In this document: positions 25,029 through 33,683 of the stretch, one piece after another
Position numbering within the stretch: the first letter of the stretch is position 1
Layout: every line of letters begins with the position of its first letter
Assembly: GCA_038250905.1 (NCBI GenBank)
Contig: JBBSBV010000020.1
Location: 1 to 64,000 of the forward strand
Reading direction: 5' to 3'
Length of the DNA stretch: 64,000 bases
Source: JAENVU01 sp038250905
GTDB taxonomy: Bacteria > Actinomycetota > Acidimicrobiia > IMCC26256 > JAENVU01
Notes under the pieces: model-generated
Told to the model about the DNA's origin: nothing
Databases searched by the model: none
Seen by the model: the letters and a program-made list of their open reading frames with translations, nothing else
Translations under genes and position numbers: made by a program

Positions 25029-25316
25029 ATGACCGCGACCACGACCCTCGACAAGCAGTTCACCGCCACCATGCAGCAGAGCCCCGCCCGAGGGGGTTGG
25101 ACCTACGTGGTCATGCCGGGCTCGGCCGAGTTCTTCGGCACCCGCGGTCTCGTGAAGGTGGAAGGTACCGTCGACGACCAACCGTTCCGGAGTTCGTTCA
25201 TGGCGCTCGGCGACGGTACCCACAAGTTGCCGATCGCCGCGCCGCTCCGGCGCGTGATCGGCAAGGCCGCCGGGGACACGGTCACCGTGAAACTCCTCCG
25301 CCGCCTCGGACGCTGA
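25029..25316 (+). CDS. DUF1905 domain protein
   Basis: A 95-residue small beta-rich protein. The sequence FTATMQQSPARGGWTYVVMPGSAEFFGTRG and VKVEGTVDDQPFRSSFMALGDGTHKLPI matches the DUF1905 domain often found fused to YdeI-type C-terminal domains, absent here. Its function is unknown. A very strong ribosome-binding site (AGGAGGAGA) lies just upstream, and the gene probably shares an mRNA with the VOC gene at 24516. Confidence 0.8.
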   Translation: MTATTTLDKQFTATMQQSPARGGWTYVVMPGSAEFFGTRGLVKVEGTVDDQPFRSSFMALGDGTHKLPIAAPLRRVIGKAAGDTVTVKLLRRLGR

Positions 25317-25342
25317 CCCGGCCGCCTCTCACATCTTGCGTC

Positions 25343-25369
25343 AAAAAACCACGCCGGGCGTGGGGTTTT
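25343..25369 (+). terminator. Intrinsic terminator after the DUF1905 gene
   Basis: An A-run, the stem CCACGC-CGG-GCGTGG and a trailing GGTTTTG form a classical A/T-flanked hairpin (25343-25369), 27 bases after the DUF1905 stop. It is the best rho-independent terminator in the window and separates that unit from the DUF2855 gene. Confidence 0.75.
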
Positions 25370-25391
25370 GTCGCACGGGGTGAGGGGCACG

Positions 25392-26519
25392 ATGATCACC
25401 ACCCGTTCCCGAACGCGAGTGCTGAGCATGATCATCGAGGTCAACCGGTCGGAACTCTCCGACCTCCGCACGGTCCCGACACCGGCCACCCCACTCGGCG
25501 CCGATCAGGCCCGCCTGCGTATCGACGCGTTCGCCCTGACCGCCAACAACGTCACCTACGCGGTGTTCGGCGACGCGATGCAGTATTGGAACTTCTTCCC
25601 GAGCGACGACGTGGGGCAGTGGGGTCGGGTTCCGGTCTGGGGGTTCGCCACCGTCGTCGAGAGCACTGCGAACGGCCTGGTCGAAGGTGAGCGCCTCTAC
25701 GGCTACTTCCCGATGGCCGACGAACTCGTCATCGACGCGGGGCGGCCCGACGATCGCGGCGTGACCGATCTCGCGGCCCATCGTGCGCCGATGGCGAGCG
25801 CATACAACCGGTACGTGCGCTGCGCCGCCGACCCGATCTTCCGCGCCGGGCGTGAGGCCCAGCAGATGTTGCTGTACCCGCTCTTCTTCACGTCGTTCCT
25901 CATCGACGACTTCCTCGCGGACGCATCCGACTTCGGCGCCGAGCAGGTCATCGTCTCGAGCGCGTCGAGCAAGACTGCGATCGGTGTCGGGTTCCTCACC
26001 CACCAGCGCGGCCGGCGCGTCGTCGGACTGACGTCGGCGCGGAACCGAGCGTTCGTCGAGGGACTCGGGATCTACGACGAAGTGGTCGACTACGACGCGC
26101 TCGGGAAGATCACACGGGCCCCGAGCGTGTACGTCGACATCGCCGGCAACCCCGACGTGCGCCACGCGGTGCACGCCGACGCCCCCGGCGACCTGCGGTA
26201 CTCGATGGTCGTCGGCGGCACCCACTGGGCCCACCAGGCCGAGATCACCGACGGTGTCCTCGCGCCACCCGCCCCGCAGTTCTTCTTCGCGCCCGACCAG
26301 ATCAAGAAGCGCACCGACGAGTGGGGAGCCGCCGAACTCGAGCGGCGGGTCGCGGGCGCCTGGGACGAGTTCTCGCCGTGGACCGACTCGTGGATGGAGA
26401 TCGAAGCGGTGCGCGGTGCACCCGCGGTGGCCACGGCGTTCGCGGCCCTGGTCGGCGGGAGCCCCGATCCGCGTAGCGGCTTGGCCTGCTCCATGACCGA
26501 CGAGTCGGCGGCGGACTGA
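25392..26519 (+). CDS. DUF2855 family protein
   Basis: A 375-residue protein of the DUF2855 family, distantly related to medium-chain dehydrogenase/reductases: RIDAFALTANNVTYAVFGD resembles the GroES-like domain and QVIVSSASSKTAIGVGFL the cofactor-binding turn, but no zinc ligands are present. The activity is unknown. The ATG at 25392 follows GAGGGG by about six bases; ATG at 25428 is the alternative. The stop shares one base with the next ATG (TGATG), so it is translationally coupled to the gene at 26519. Confidence 0.8.
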   Translation: MITTRSRTRVLSMIIEVNRSELSDLRTVPTPATPLGADQARLRIDAFALTANNVTYAVFGDAMQYWNFFPSDDVGQWGRVPVWGFATVVESTANGLVEGERLYGYFPMADELVIDAGRPDDRGVTDLAAHRAPMASAYNRYVRCAADPIFRAGREAQQMLLYPLFFTSFLIDDFLADASDFGAEQVIVSSASSKTAIGVGFLTHQRGRRVVGLTSARNRAFVEGLGIYDEVVDYDALGKITRAPSVYVDIAGNPDVRHAVHADAPGDLRYSMVVGGTHWAHQAEITDGVLAPPAPQFFFAPDQIKKRTDEWGAAELERRVAGAWDEFSPWTDSWMEIEAVRGAPAVATAFAALVGGSPDPRSGLACSMTDESAAD

Positions 26520-27220
26520 TGGCCGGTACCGCCAAGCCCTCCTACGGAACCCCGAACTGGGAGATGATCCAGCGCTGGTTCGCGTTGGCACCCGAGGACG
26601 ACGGACCGTTCTGGGCGCTGAACCTCATGAAGTACCGCACCGTCGCGGCGTACGCCGATTCCGACGCCCCGGCGGTCTCGGGCCAGGCGGCCGACGACGC
26701 CTACTCGCCGCTCGGTCCGCTCGCCGCAGTCGGCGCGATGGTCGCGTTCCACGGCGACGTGACCGACCAGCGGTTGGGCTCGCCGGCCTGGGACCGCATC
26801 GGCATCGTCCGCTACCCGAGCCGGGCCGCATTCTTCGCGATGCAGCAGCGCGACGACTTCAAGGACCAGCATGTCCACAAGGAAGCGGGCATGGAGTTCA
26901 CCATCGTGATGGCGTGCCATCCCGAGACGGTCCCAGCCGCCGGAGCCGCCGAGTCGGGCGAGTTGGTGCTGAGTGTCGAGCGCGGCCCGAGCGCCGACCC
27001 GCTCCCCGCGGGCGTGAGCCTCGTGGCCGACTTCTCGGTCGAGGGCGTGATCGTCGGTGACGAGCGGAGCTTCGACCGGGCGCGTTTCGTCCGCACCGCC
27101 GATGCCGACGCGACCGCCGCGTTCGTCGCCCTGGCTGCGGCCGCCACCGAGGCGCAGGTGATGGTCGTCGACCGCGGGATCGACCACCTGGTCGGCTCGA
27201 TCACCGACGTCGCTTCGTAA
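26519..27220 (+). CDS. Hypothetical protein with a possible dimeric alpha/beta-barrel (DUF1330-like) domain
   Basis: A 233-residue soluble protein. FWALNLMKYRTVAAYAD, AFHGDV and WDRIGIVRYPSRAAFFAMQQRDDF resemble the strand-helix pattern of DUF1330/ferredoxin-like barrel proteins, repeated weakly in the C-terminal half. Its function is unknown. Start-stop overlap with the DUF2855 gene indicates they act together. Confidence 0.65.
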   Translation: MAGTAKPSYGTPNWEMIQRWFALAPEDDGPFWALNLMKYRTVAAYADSDAPAVSGQAADDAYSPLGPLAAVGAMVAFHGDVTDQRLGSPAWDRIGIVRYPSRAAFFAMQQRDDFKDQHVHKEAGMEFTIVMACHPETVPAAGAAESGELVLSVERGPSADPLPAGVSLVADFSVEGVIVGDERSFDRARFVRTADADATAAFVALAAAATEAQVMVVDRGIDHLVGSITDVAS

Positions 27221-27239
27221 CCGGACGGGTCGACCGAAT

Positions 27240-27269
27240 CGGGACTTGTTCCTCTGTCGCGAAGTCCCG
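27240..27269. promoter_or_regulatory. Inverted repeat upstream of the SHOCT gene
   Basis: CGGGACTT and AAGTCCCG (eight bases each) flank a 14-base loop. It lies 19 bases after the preceding stop and about 50 bases before the ATG at 27318, so it may be a terminator or an operator. Confidence 0.4.
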
Positions 27270-27317
27270 CCGATCGGTACCGTCGAGGGCGAGAGCACGA
27301 CCACTCGGAGGACCATC

Positions 27318-27584
27318 ATGATCGGTACGGCATTGTTGAACGCGTTGCCCATGGACTGGAACGACGGTCACATGGGCGGCGGCAACGGTCGAGGGATCGT
27401 GGTGTTCCTCTGCCTGGTGCTCGCGGTGGCGGTGATCGCGGTCGTGGTTTGGTTGGTCGTGCGCCGCGGACACGACCAGCCTCGATCGGGACTGGAGGGC
27501 GCCCGCAGCATCCTCGCCGAGCGACTGGCCCGCGGGGAGATCGAACCCGACGAATACCGCGAGCGCCTGCAACACCTGCAGTGA
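27318..27584 (+). CDS. Small membrane protein with C-terminal SHOCT domain
   Basis: An 88-residue protein: a Gly/Asn-rich N terminus, one membrane segment (about 29-51, VVFLCLVLAVAVIAVVVWLVV) and the SHOCT motif near the end (ILAERLARGEIEPDEYRERLQHL). SHOCT is a short oligomerisation domain found at the ends of many membrane proteins. CGGAGGA lies just upstream of the ATG. The partner is unknown. Confidence 0.82.
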   Translation: MIGTALLNALPMDWNDGHMGGGNGRGIVVFLCLVLAVAVIAVVVWLVVRRGHDQPRSGLEGARSILAERLARGEIEPDEYRERLQHLQ

Positions 27585-27603
27585 CGCCGGCGCGGTCCTC
27601 CCG

Positions 27604-27628
27604 AAGCTGGCCCCCGCCGACCCAGCTT
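27604..27628 (+). terminator. Hairpin after the SHOCT gene
   Basis: AAGCTGG (27604-27610) and CCAGCTT (27622-27628) form a perfect seven-base stem with an 11-base loop, 20 bases after the SHOCT stop. It is probably a terminator, without a strong T tract. Confidence 0.45.
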
Positions 27629-27664
27629 GGTGTGAGGCCCGCGTCGCGGAGGTAGAACAAGGCA

Positions 27665-28174
27665 ATGTCGGAACCCGACGAACGCCACATCCCTCACAGC
27701 GATGCATCCGCCTCGGAACTCGACGACGAGGACGATCGTGACGAGCTCCGCACTCGGTACTACGGACTGCTCCAGGAACTCCGCGTGCTGCTCCCCGGAG
27801 TGCAGGTCCTCGTGGCCTTCATGTTGGCGGTGCCGTTCGCGAAGCGGTTTTCCGACCTCGACGCCGGGGCCACCGCCGTGTTCGGGAGCGCGCTGGTGAC
27901 CTCGATGTTGTCGGTCGTGAGCTTCATGACCCCGATCTCGCTCCACCGGTTCGGCATGCGAACCGCCCGCAGCAATCGACTCCAGCTGAGCATCGTGTGC
28001 ACCCAGGTCGGGATCCTCCTCCTCGGTGTCTCGATGCTGCTCTCCCTGATCCTCGTGTTGAGTTTCCTGTTCAACTGGATCGTCACCGTCGTCCTCGTCG
28101 GCCTGATGGGCTCGGCCATGATCGGCCTCTGGATCCTGCTCCCAGCGCACCTGCACGCGCACGACGAGCGCTGA
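27665..28174 (+). CDS. DUF6328 family membrane protein
   Basis: A 169-residue protein with an acidic N-terminal tail (residues 1-30) and four hydrophobic segments (about 43-62, 68-90, 108-130, 135-160). The core RYYGLLQELRVLLPGVQVLVAFMLAVPF is characteristic of DUF6328. The function is unknown. TAGAAC and six bases precede the ATG, again compatible with a leaderless mRNA. Confidence 0.78.
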   Translation: MSEPDERHIPHSDASASELDDEDDRDELRTRYYGLLQELRVLLPGVQVLVAFMLAVPFAKRFSDLDAGATAVFGSALVTSMLSVVSFMTPISLHRFGMRTARSNRLQLSIVCTQVGILLLGVSMLLSLILVLSFLFNWIVTVVLVGLMGSAMIGLWILLPAHLHAHDER

Positions 28175-28204
28175 CGGAGCCGGGCACCGCCCGGGGCACC
28201 GTCG

Positions 28205-29212
28205 TCAGCGATCGGCGACGCGCAGGACGGCCGCGCCGGTGACGCGGTCGGCGGCAAGATCAGCCAGCGCCGCATCGGCCGCGGCGAGTGGGTACTCGGT
28301 GACCTCGATCCGCAGCGGCGTCCGGCTCGCCAACGTGAAGAAGTCGGCGCCGTCCCGGCGGGTGTTGGCCGTGGTGCTCGTGACCGTGCGCTCCTGGAAC
28401 AGGTGGCGGTCGTAATCGAGCGGGGGGATCTCGCTCAGGTGGATCCCCGCGATGGCCAGCGTGCCACCCCGATCCAGCGCCTCGAGCGCGGTCGGCACGA
28501 GCGTTCCGACCGGCGCGAAGAGCACCGCACTGTCGAGCGGTTCCGGCGGTGAGTCGCCCGCGTCGCCCGCCGAGTGGCAACCGAGTGAGAGCGCCAGCGC
28601 ACGCGCGTCCGGAGACCGCGTCATCACGTGCACGCGTGCACCCTCGGCCAACGCGATCTGCGCGGCCAGGTGCGCCGACGCGCCGAAGCCGTAGATCCCG
28701 AGCCGGCCGCCCGCCGGCAGTTCGGCCCGGCGCAGCGCGCGGTAGCCGATGATCCCCGAACAGAGCAGCGGTGCCGCGTGCGCGTCGTCGTACGCATCGG
28801 GCAACGCGTAGACGTAGTCCTCGTGGGCGGTCTCGTACTCGGCGTAGCCGCCGTAGCGGTCCCAACCGGTGAACCGCGGGTACAGACACAGGTTCTCGTC
28901 GCCGCGCCGACAGTACCGGCAGGTCCCGCAGGTGTGGGCGAGCCACGCGATACCGATCCGGTCCCCAATCGCGAATCGCCGGGCGCCGGGCCCGAGTGCA
29001 TCGACGACCCCCACCACCTCGTGACCCGGCACCGTGCGGTGATGTGCCGGTAACAGGTCACCCTCGGCGAGGTGGAGATCGGTGCGACACACCCCGGTGA
29101 CCGTGATCCGCACCCGCACCTCGTGGTCGGCAGGCTCGGGAACCGGTCGGGTCGTCAGGAGCAGCGGCCCGGACCCGATCGGACCCGGCTGATCGACCAC
29201 CCACGCACGCAT
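28205..29212 (-). CDS. Zinc-dependent alcohol dehydrogenase family protein
   Basis: A 335-residue medium-chain dehydrogenase/reductase. Catalytic zinc ligands Cys in GVCRTDLH and His-Glu in PGHEVVG are present, as are the four structural-zinc cysteines (CGTCRYCRRGDENLC) and a Rossmann segment GRLGIYGFGASAHLAAQ. It resembles AdhP/AdhA-type and propanol-preferring dehydrogenases. The start at 29212 (MRAWVVDQPGP) gives the canonical N terminus; the frame remains open upstream but is antisense to the next gene. The region between 29213 and 29372 is a divergent promoter with the PAS-GGDEF-EAL gene. Confidence 0.88.
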   Translation of the reverse strand: MRAWVVDQPGPIGSGPLLLTTRPVPEPADHEVRVRITVTGVCRTDLHLAEGDLLPAHHRTVPGHEVVGVVDALGPGARRFAIGDRIGIAWLAHTCGTCRYCRRGDENLCLYPRFTGWDRYGGYAEYETAHEDYVYALPDAYDDAHAAPLLCSGIIGYRALRRAELPAGGRLGIYGFGASAHLAAQIALAEGARVHVMTRSPDARALALSLGCHSAGDAGDSPPEPLDSAVLFAPVGTLVPTALEALDRGGTLAIAGIHLSEIPPLDYDRHLFQERTVTSTTANTRRDGADFFTLASRTPLRIEVTEYPLAAADAALADLAADRVTGAAVLRVADR

Positions 29213-29372
29213 CACCCGAGCTTCGCGCAGGTATCCCGGCATCCGGAACCGCCTCAAGGTAGGCCCCGAAATGCCGATGATCCATGGATACGAGCCGCCC
29301 GACGGTTCGAGCGGTGATTGCAGGGCACTGAATGGTGAAGCCTCGGATCCACGGCGACGAGTCGGTCGACCC

Positions 29373-32300
29373 ATGACCGAGCTCTCCACCCCGACCGCCA
29401 CGGCGCGGGTCGCATCGTCGCCCGCCCGCCGAGCAAGCGCGTTCGACGCCATCGCCGCGCCCGCCGCGGTGCTCGACCGACTCGGCACCATCGTGGAGAC
29501 CAACGCGGCGTGGCGATTGTTCGAGAAACTGAACGACGCGCAGCCCGACACCACCGGGGTCGGCGTCGGTTACCTCGACGTCTGCGACCGGGCCCGGGCC
29601 TCGGATCCCGGCGCGGGCGTCGTGGCCGACGCGCTCCGGGCGATTCTCGAGGGCGACCGCCTCCAGGCCGAGGTCGAGTACCCGTGCCACTCCCCCGTCG
29701 GCGACCGCTGGTTCGTGATGCAAGCTGCGGCCGCGCCGGTCGACGACGGCGGCGGTGCGGTCGTGATCCACTACGACATCACGGCCCGCAAGGTGCTCGA
29801 GCAGGGACTCCTGGCCCAGACCGACATCGACCTCCACACGGGTCTCCCCAACGAAGTCGCCGCACTCCGTTTCGTCGAAGGCCATCTCGTCGCTCGGGAA
29901 GACCCACCGGCGTTGAGCGTGGTGGTGGTCCACCTCGACGGTCTCGAAGCCGTCGCCGATCGCCACGGCCGGCCCGGGGTCGAGGAAACGATTGCCCACG
30001 CGGTCTCCCGCGCTCGTCGATCACTCCGCGCCGGCGACGCGCTCTTCCGCCTGGGTCCGGACGAGATCGCCCTCGTGTTCCCGGGCCTGGACCGGGATTC
30101 GGTCGCGGGCGTCGTCGCGCGCCTCCTCGCGGCGTTCCTCGCGCCGTTCCAACTCGGCGCGAGCGAGTTGCACCTCACCGTCACCTGTGGTGTGGCGGTC
30201 CGAGACCGTGGTTCGACCGCGAGCGCGTTGCTCGATGCCGCACGGGTCGATACCTGGACTCCCGACACCGGCGACACCGGCCCGGGCCCGACCATGCTCG
30301 CGTCGAGCCCGGCACGTCAGTTCGAGGCGGTACGCGCCGCGATCGAGCGCTCGTCCCCGATCGTCACTGACGCCGCCACGGCAGGCACGTCCGACACGAG
30401 CGCGGACCGACGGCTGCAGCTGCTCCTGCACCGCGCGTCCGACATCGTGTTCGTCATGACCCGCGACAGCCGGATCACGTACGTGAGCCCGTCGGTCGAA
30501 TCGGTGCTCGGCTACCAACCGGACACCCTCCTCGGGCTCCCGGGCCAGCTCCTGATCCATCCCGAAGACGGACCGGCCTTCCGAGCGACCTGCGCTCAGG
30601 TTCTCGCCCATCCGGAATGGGAACCGGCACCGCTCGTCGTCCGCGCGGTCGGTGCCGACGGGTCGTGGCACTGGGGTGAAGTCGCGATCGCCAACCGGCT
30701 GGGCGACCCCGCCGTGGCCGGGATCGTGCTCAACGTGCGCGACGTCACGGAACGCTTCGAGGCGCTGAGTGAGATCGCCAGGGAGCGGGCGACCCGTGAG
30801 GCCATCGTCGCCCACTCGAACGAACTGGTCATCTTCTTCGCACCGGACGGGACCATCCGCTGGGCGAGCCCGCCGGCGTGGCGGCTGTTCGGTCTCGACC
30901 TGGACGCGCTCGTCGGGCGCAACGGGCTGGACCTGGTCCACCCCGACGATCGCGACCGCGTCCTCGCCGACCTCGCCACCATCCCGAACCTCGGCGATTC
31001 GGTGCGCACCGAGTTCCGGGTGATCCAGCCCGACGGCGTCGTCCGCTGGATGGAGGAGGTGGCGACGAACCTCGTCGACGAACCGAGCGTCGGGGTCGTG
31101 GTCGGGAACCTCCGGGACACCACCGACCGCAGGCAGATCGAGGACGCGGCCCGCTTCCAGTCGAACTTGCTCGCCGCGACGGGCCAGCCCATCGTCGCGG
31201 TGGACAATCGCGGCCGGGTCACCTATTGGAACGAGGCCGCGCACGCCGCCTACGGGTGGTCCGCCGAAGAAGCGCTCGGCCGGCGAATCCTCGATCTGCT
31301 TCCCCCCACCGCCGAATGGGTTCCCGAGGCCCGCGAAGCCCGCGAGCGGCGCGTCGCGGGCGAGTCCTGGAGCGGGGAGATCAGCGTGACGCGCAAGGAC
31401 GGCTCGACCATCCCCCTCCTCGTGACCGACACGCCGGTGTTCGACGACGACGGGGCGCGCCTCGGCAGCATCGCAGTCGCGTCGGACCTGACCGAACGCA
31501 AGCGCAGTGAAGCAAGTGCCGCCCTGCTGGCCGCGATCGTCGGCTCCTCGAACGACGCGATCTTCTCGAAGACGCTCGACGGCGCGATCACGAGCTGGAA
31601 CCCCGGCGCGGAGCAGCTGTACGGGTACACGGCCGCGGAGATCGTGGGCCGGCCGGTCGGAGCCCTGATGAGCCCCGAGTACTGGCACGAAGGTGACGAG
31701 ATCCTCGACCAGATCCGGCAGGGTGAGACTGTGAACGACTTCGACACCATGCGCCTGGGCGCGGACGGCGGAGCGATTCACGTGTCGATCTCGGTCTCAC
31801 CGATTCGCGACGGTGCCGGCACCATCATCGGGGCGTCGACCATCGCGCGCGACATCACCGAGCGCGCCGAGTTCGCGCGCCGCATCGACGACGACCATCG
31901 GCGGCTCACCGAGGCCCAGCGATCGGCGCATCTCGGCTCCTTCGAGCGCGATGTCGATGCCGAGACGCTCGTGTTCAGCGAGGAGCTGTACGCGATCCTC
32001 GGTATCCCTCTGGGGGCGGCGCTGACGACCACGAGCTACCGCGAACGCGTCCATCCGGAGGACGGCGCCGAAGTCATCGCGCGCTTCGGTGCGACGCTTC
32101 AGTCCGGACAGCGGGGATCGATCACGCACCGCATCGTGCGCGGCGACGGTGAGGTGCGCTGGGTCCACACACGCTTCGGGCCGGTGCCGGGTCGCCCGCA
32201 CCTCATCGCCGGAACCGTCTTCGACATCACCGATCACCGCAAGGCGGAACTCGCGCTCGAGCAGCTCGCTTATCACGACCCGGTCACCGGTCTCCCCAAC

Positions 32301-33596
32301 CGCATCAAGCTGTGGAAGGAGTTCGCCGCCGCGCTCGACGAGACCCAGCGCCGGCAGCAGACCCTGCTCGTCGCGCTCTTCGACGTCGAGCAGTTCAAGA
32401 CGCTCAACGACAGCCTCGGTCACATGGCGGGGGACGAGTTGCTCGTCGCGGTCGCGGACCGTCTCCGAGCCGCCGTTGCGCCCGGCGAGATCCTGGCCCG
32501 GTTCGGCAGTGAGGAGTTCGCGATCGTCAGCCCCGGTCCGGTCCGGCCGGAGCGAGCGTCGGAGCTCGGCGATCGCATCCTGGGGTCGTTCGGCGCCCCG
32601 GTCCGCCTCCGCGGCCGGGAGTTCTCCGTATCGACCAGCGTCGGTGTGGTGCTCTGCCGGCCCACCGACACCGCCGACACCGTCCTGCGGGATGCCGGCG
32701 CCGCCATGCACGACGCCAAGAAGAGCGGGCCGGTCCGGTTCGCCTTCTTCGACGAACCCCGACGCGATCGGACCCGTCGTCGTCTCGACCTCGAGATCGG
32801 ACTCGCTTCCGCCATCGACCGGGACCAGCTCTCGGTCGTGTTCCAGCCCATCGTCGAGCTGGCGGAAGGCACCACCGTCGGCTTCGAGGCGCTGTTGCGG
32901 TGGAACCACCCCGACCTCGGCACGGTCAGCCCGGAGGAGTTCATCCCCATCGCCGAGCACAGCGGGTTGATCCTCCCCATCGGCGACTTCGTGCTGCGCC
33001 AGTCCCTCGCGCGCCTGGCCGAATGGCGGCGCCGCAGCCCGGCCGCGGCATCCACCTGGGTGGCGGTGAACCTCTCCGCCCACCAACTCGAGCAGTCCGA
33101 CCTCGTCGCCGACATCACGCGTGCGCTGGCCGAGGCCGGGCTCCCGCCGGACGCCCTCCACCTCGAGATCACGGAGACCGTGATGATGGACGACGTCGAC
33201 GCCTCGCTCGCCAAGTTGGCCCAGCTGCGGGCCCTCGGAACCAAGACGAGCATCGACGACTTCGGCACCGGGTATTCCTCCCTCAGCTACCTCAAACGGC
33301 TCCCGATCGACACCCTGAAGGTCGACCGCGCGTTCATCAGCGGGCTCGGCACGGACCGCGACGACACGTCGATCGTCGAGGCCGTGCTCACGCTCTCGAG
33401 GACGCTCAAGCTCACCGTGCTGGCCGAGGGCGTGGAGACCGAGACCCAACGCGCTGCGCTGGTGGCGCTCGGCTGTACCTACGGCCAGGGGTTCCTGTGG
33501 AGCCCCGGCCTCCCAGCCGACGACGCGTTCGCCTGGCTCACCACGGGACATCACGAGGCCCCGTTTCGGGTACCGGTGGTGCGCCACCCCGCGTGA
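29373..33596 (+). CDS. Multi-PAS GGDEF-EAL cyclic-di-GMP signalling protein with degenerate GGDEF sites
   Basis: About 1407 residues, no membrane segment. Order: an N-terminal PAS-like region; a first GGDEF domain whose signature is GPDEI (about 228); five PAS/PAC sensor domains (about 340-900, each ending in DVTER/DTTDR/DLTER/DITER/DITDH); a second GGDEF with GSEEF (about 1045); and a C-terminal EAL domain starting at EALLRW (about 1172) with NLSAHQL, EITETVMM, DDFGTGYSSL and EGVE intact. The EAL domain should hydrolyse c-di-GMP, while both cyclase sites deviate from GGDEF and may serve only in GTP binding. Two GGDEF domains separated by PAS domains is unusual. ATG at 29271 (34 codons earlier) is an alternative start. 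Confidence 0.9.
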   Translation: MTELSTPTATARVASSPARRASAFDAIAAPAAVLDRLGTIVETNAAWRLFEKLNDAQPDTTGVGVGYLDVCDRARASDPGAGVVADALRAILEGDRLQAEVEYPCHSPVGDRWFVMQAAAAPVDDGGGAVVIHYDITARKVLEQGLLAQTDIDLHTGLPNEVAALRFVEGHLVAREDPPALSVVVVHLDGLEAVADRHGRPGVEETIAHAVSRARRSLRAGDALFRLGPDEIALVFPGLDRDSVAGVVARLLAAFLAPFQLGASELHLTVTCGVAVRDRGSTASALLDAARVDTWTPDTGDTGPGPTMLASSPARQFEAVRAAIERSSPIVTDAATAGTSDTSADRRLQLLLHRASDIVFVMTRDSRITYVSPSVESVLGYQPDTLLGLPGQLLIHPEDGPAFRATCAQVLAHPEWEPAPLVVRAVGADGSWHWGEVAIANRLGDPAVAGIVLNVRDVTERFEALSEIARERATREAIVAHSNELVIFFAPDGTIRWASPPAWRLFGLDLDALVGRNGLDLVHPDDRDRVLADLATIPNLGDSVRTEFRVIQPDGVVRWMEEVATNLVDEPSVGVVVGNLRDTTDRRQIEDAARFQSNLLAATGQPIVAVDNRGRVTYWNEAAHAAYGWSAEEALGRRILDLLPPTAEWVPEAREARERRVAGESWSGEISVTRKDGSTIPLLVTDTPVFDDDGARLGSIAVASDLTERKRSEASAALLAAIVGSSNDAIFSKTLDGAITSWNPGAEQLYGYTAAEIVGRPVGALMSPEYWHEGDEILDQIRQGETVNDFDTMRLGADGGAIHVSISVSPIRDGAGTIIGASTIARDITERAEFARRIDDDHRRLTEAQRSAHLGSFERDVDAETLVFSEELYAILGIPLGAALTTTSYRERVHPEDGAEVIARFGATLQSGQRGSITHRIVRGDGEVRWVHTRFGPVPGRPHLIAGTVFDITDHRKAELALEQLAYHDPVTGLPNRIKLWKEFAAALDETQRRQQTLLVALFDVEQFKTLNDSLGHMAGDELLVAVADRLRAAVAPGEILARFGSEEFAIVSPGPVRPERASELGDRILGSFGAPVRLRGREFSVSTSVGVVLCRPTDTADTVLRDAGAAMHDAKKSGPVRFAFFDEPRRDRTRRRLDLEIGLASAIDRDQLSVVFQPIVELAEGTTVGFEALLRWNHPDLGTVSPEEFIPIAEHSGLILPIGDFVLRQSLARLAEWRRRSPAAASTWVAVNLSAHQLEQSDLVADITRALAEAGLPPDALHLEITETVMMDDVDASLAKLAQLRALGTKTSIDDFGTGYSSLSYLKRLPIDTLKVDRAFISGLGTDRDDTSIVEAVLTLSRTLKLTVLAEGVETETQRAALVALGCTYGQGFLWSPGLPADDAFAWLTTGHHEAPFRVPVVRHPA

Positions 33597-33683
33597 TCGG
33601 GCACAGTGGCTTCACAATCCCCTGATGTCGGCCCTATCCGACCATCACATCGCAAGAGTGGTCTCGGGGCAGGAGGTGGCGAG

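Noticed and set aside
29241..29372. Possible c-di-GMP riboswitch before the PAS-GGDEF-EAL gene
   Set aside because: No GEMM-type conserved core could be found; ATG at 29271 in the same frame makes part of it potentially coding.
30021..31781. Minus-strand 586-codon frame in the PAS-GGDEF-EAL gene
   Set aside because: Shadow of conserved PAS domains; composition biased and no motif.
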